64,000 bases of DNA from Hypericibacter sp049323455 (GTDB taxonomy: Bacteria > Pseudomonadota > Alphaproteobacteria > Dongiales > Dongiaceae), in NCBI GenBank assembly GCA_049323455.1, contig JBMONF010000046.1, forward strand, positions 1 through 64,000, read 5' to 3'. The notes under the pieces were generated by a model. The model saw nothing but the letters and a program-made list of their open reading frames with translations. It was not told the origin of the DNA and searched no databases. This document shows positions 63,096-64,000 of this stretch, piece by piece. Within the stretch, counting starts at the first letter, position 1. Each line of letters begins with the position of its first letter. The translations under genes were made by a program, and so were the position numbers.

Positions 63096-64000
63096 TTGAC
63101 CCAACCGCCCGGTCCCGCGCCGCTCGACATCACGCCCGTGACGATCGAGGAGGAGATGAAACGCTCCTACCTCGATTACGCCATGAGCGTGATCGTGGCG
63201 CGCGCGCTGCCCGATGTGCGCGACGGCCTGAAGCCGGTGCACCGGCGCATCCTCTTCGCCATGAAGCAGGGCGGCTACGACTGGAACCGGCCGTTCCGCA
63301 AGTCGGCGCGCATTGTCGGCGACGTCATGGGCCAGTACCACCCGCACGGCGACGCGGCGATCTACGACGCGATGGTGCGCATGGCGCAGGACTTCTCCAT
63401 GCGCCTGCCGCTCATCGACGGGCAGGGCAATTTCGGCTCGATGGACGGCGACCCGCCGGCGGCCATGCGCTACACCGAGGCGCGGCTGTCGCGCGCGGCC
63501 GCGGCCCTGCTCGACGATATCGACAAGGAAACGGTGCCGTTCCAGCCGAACTATGACGGCTCGGTCCAGGAGCCGCAGGTCCTGCCGGCACGCTTCCCGA
63601 ACCTGCTCATCAACGGTGCGGGCGGCATCGCCGTCGGCATGGCGACCAACATCCCCACCCACAATCTGGGCGAGGTGGTGGATGGCTGCGTCGCCTATAT
63701 CGACAATCCCGACATCTCGATCGACGAGCTGATGCGCCATGTGCCGGGCCCGGACTTCCCGACCGGCGGCGTGATCCTCGGCAAGTCGGGGATCCGCGAG
63801 GCGTTTCATTTCGGCCGCGGCTCGATCCCGATCCGGGCCCGCTCCCATGTCGAGGAGCTCCGCAAGGACCGCGAGGCCATTGTCGTCACCGAGATCCCCT
63901 ACCAGGTCAACAAGGCGCGCCTCTTGGAGCGCATCGCGGAGTGCGTGCGCGAGAAGATCATCGAGGGCATCGCCGATCTGCGCGACGAGAGCGACCGCGA
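63096..64000 (+). CDS. gyrA: DNA gyrase subunit A (5' part, runs off the window)
   Basis: Type II topoisomerase breakage-reunion subunit; the frame stays open to the end (~301 residues). VTIEEEMKRSYLDYAMSVIV, ARALPDVRDGLKPVHRRILF, RIVGDVMGQYHPHGDAAIYD, DGQGNFGSMDGDPPAAMRYT (catalytic tyrosine) and PARFPNLLINGAGGIAVGMA are canonical. The start is a TTG at 63096, giving LTQPPGPAPLDITPVTIEEE in line with alphaproteobacterial GyrA; no ATG fits. The residue matching E. coli Ser83 is alanine here (residue 87), while Asp87 is kept (residue 91). Confidence 0.95.
   Translation, partial: MTQPPGPAPLDITPVTIEEEMKRSYLDYAMSVIVARALPDVRDGLKPVHRRILFAMKQGGYDWNRPFRKSARIVGDVMGQYHPHGDAAIYDAMVRMAQDFSMRLPLIDGQGNFGSMDGDPPAAMRYTEARLSRAAAALLDDIDKETVPFQPNYDGSVQEPQVLPARFPNLLINGAGGIAVGMATNIPTHNLGEVVDGCVAYIDNPDISIDELMRHVPGPDFPTGGVILGKSGIREAFHFGRGSIPIRARSHVEELRKDREAIVVTEIPYQVNKARLLERIAECVREKIIEGIADLRDESDR

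Overview
The window is a GC-rich (mid-60s percent by eye), gene-dense chromosomal segment of an alphaproteobacterium, most likely of the Rhodospirillales type. Supporting signs are a PopZ-type polar organizer beside valS, the serS-surE-pcm-nlpD and yajC-secD-secF-Mth938 blocks, tatABC behind scpAB, alphaproteobacterial NlpD and GyrA types, and several families of intergenic palindromic repeats. No rRNA, CRISPR array, transposase or prophage was seen. One tRNA gene (Cys, GCA) is present.

Layout. 1-9.0 kb: a type I secretion set (ABC exporter, HlyD adaptor, TolC-like outer-membrane protein, no visible substrate gene), a strong terminator, then an 1116-residue three-domain glycosyltransferase. 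9.1-16 kb: tRNA-Cys, a PIMT-like methyltransferase, popZ, valS, a PLP enzyme and an exported hypothetical. 16-24.8 kb: ilvD, lemA and two TPM-domain genes, an M81 (MlrC) peptidase, xth, erpA and a dGTPase gene. 24.8-31.1 kb: argS, a SPOR protein, nagZ, an M50 protease, scpA and scpB read as one run. 31.7-38 kb: tatABC, serS, surE, pcm and nlpD. 38-45 kb: a monooxygenase-like gene and a DUF815 ATPase on the minus strand, then yajC-secD-secF, an NDUFAF3-like gene, a PuuD-like membrane gene and a squalene/phytoene-synthase-like gene. 45-47.6 kb: trmFO, RidA and GST.

47.8-56 kb is the main accessory module: an aerobic carbon monoxide dehydrogenase cluster in the order coxC-M-S-L-D-E-F. CoxL carries the form I active-site motif AYRCSFR, so this is predicted to be a true CO dehydrogenase. 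The short gap between coxC (an MHYT membrane sensor with a LytTR DNA-binding domain) and coxM holds three consecutive 20-bp direct repeats with a TTCRTGC core. These are a candidate LytTR or CO-responsive operator, and the most interesting regulatory signal in the window. A sensor kinase follows, then uvrA, ssb, a lone Tat-exported polyamine-type binding protein and the 5' part of gyrA.

The non-coding DNA is unusually structured. A 218-bp element at 57429-57646 has 14-bp terminal inverted repeats and is flanked by 10-bp direct repeats, inserted inside another repeat; a diverged second copy lies in opposite orientation at 62702-62912. Four different hairpin modules sit end to end between surE and pcm, and a 540-bp gene-free region separates scpB from tatA. 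Start codons were chosen from ribosome-binding sites, overlaps and family N-termini, and several differ from the longest open frame. All family calls come from motif reading only, without database searches.
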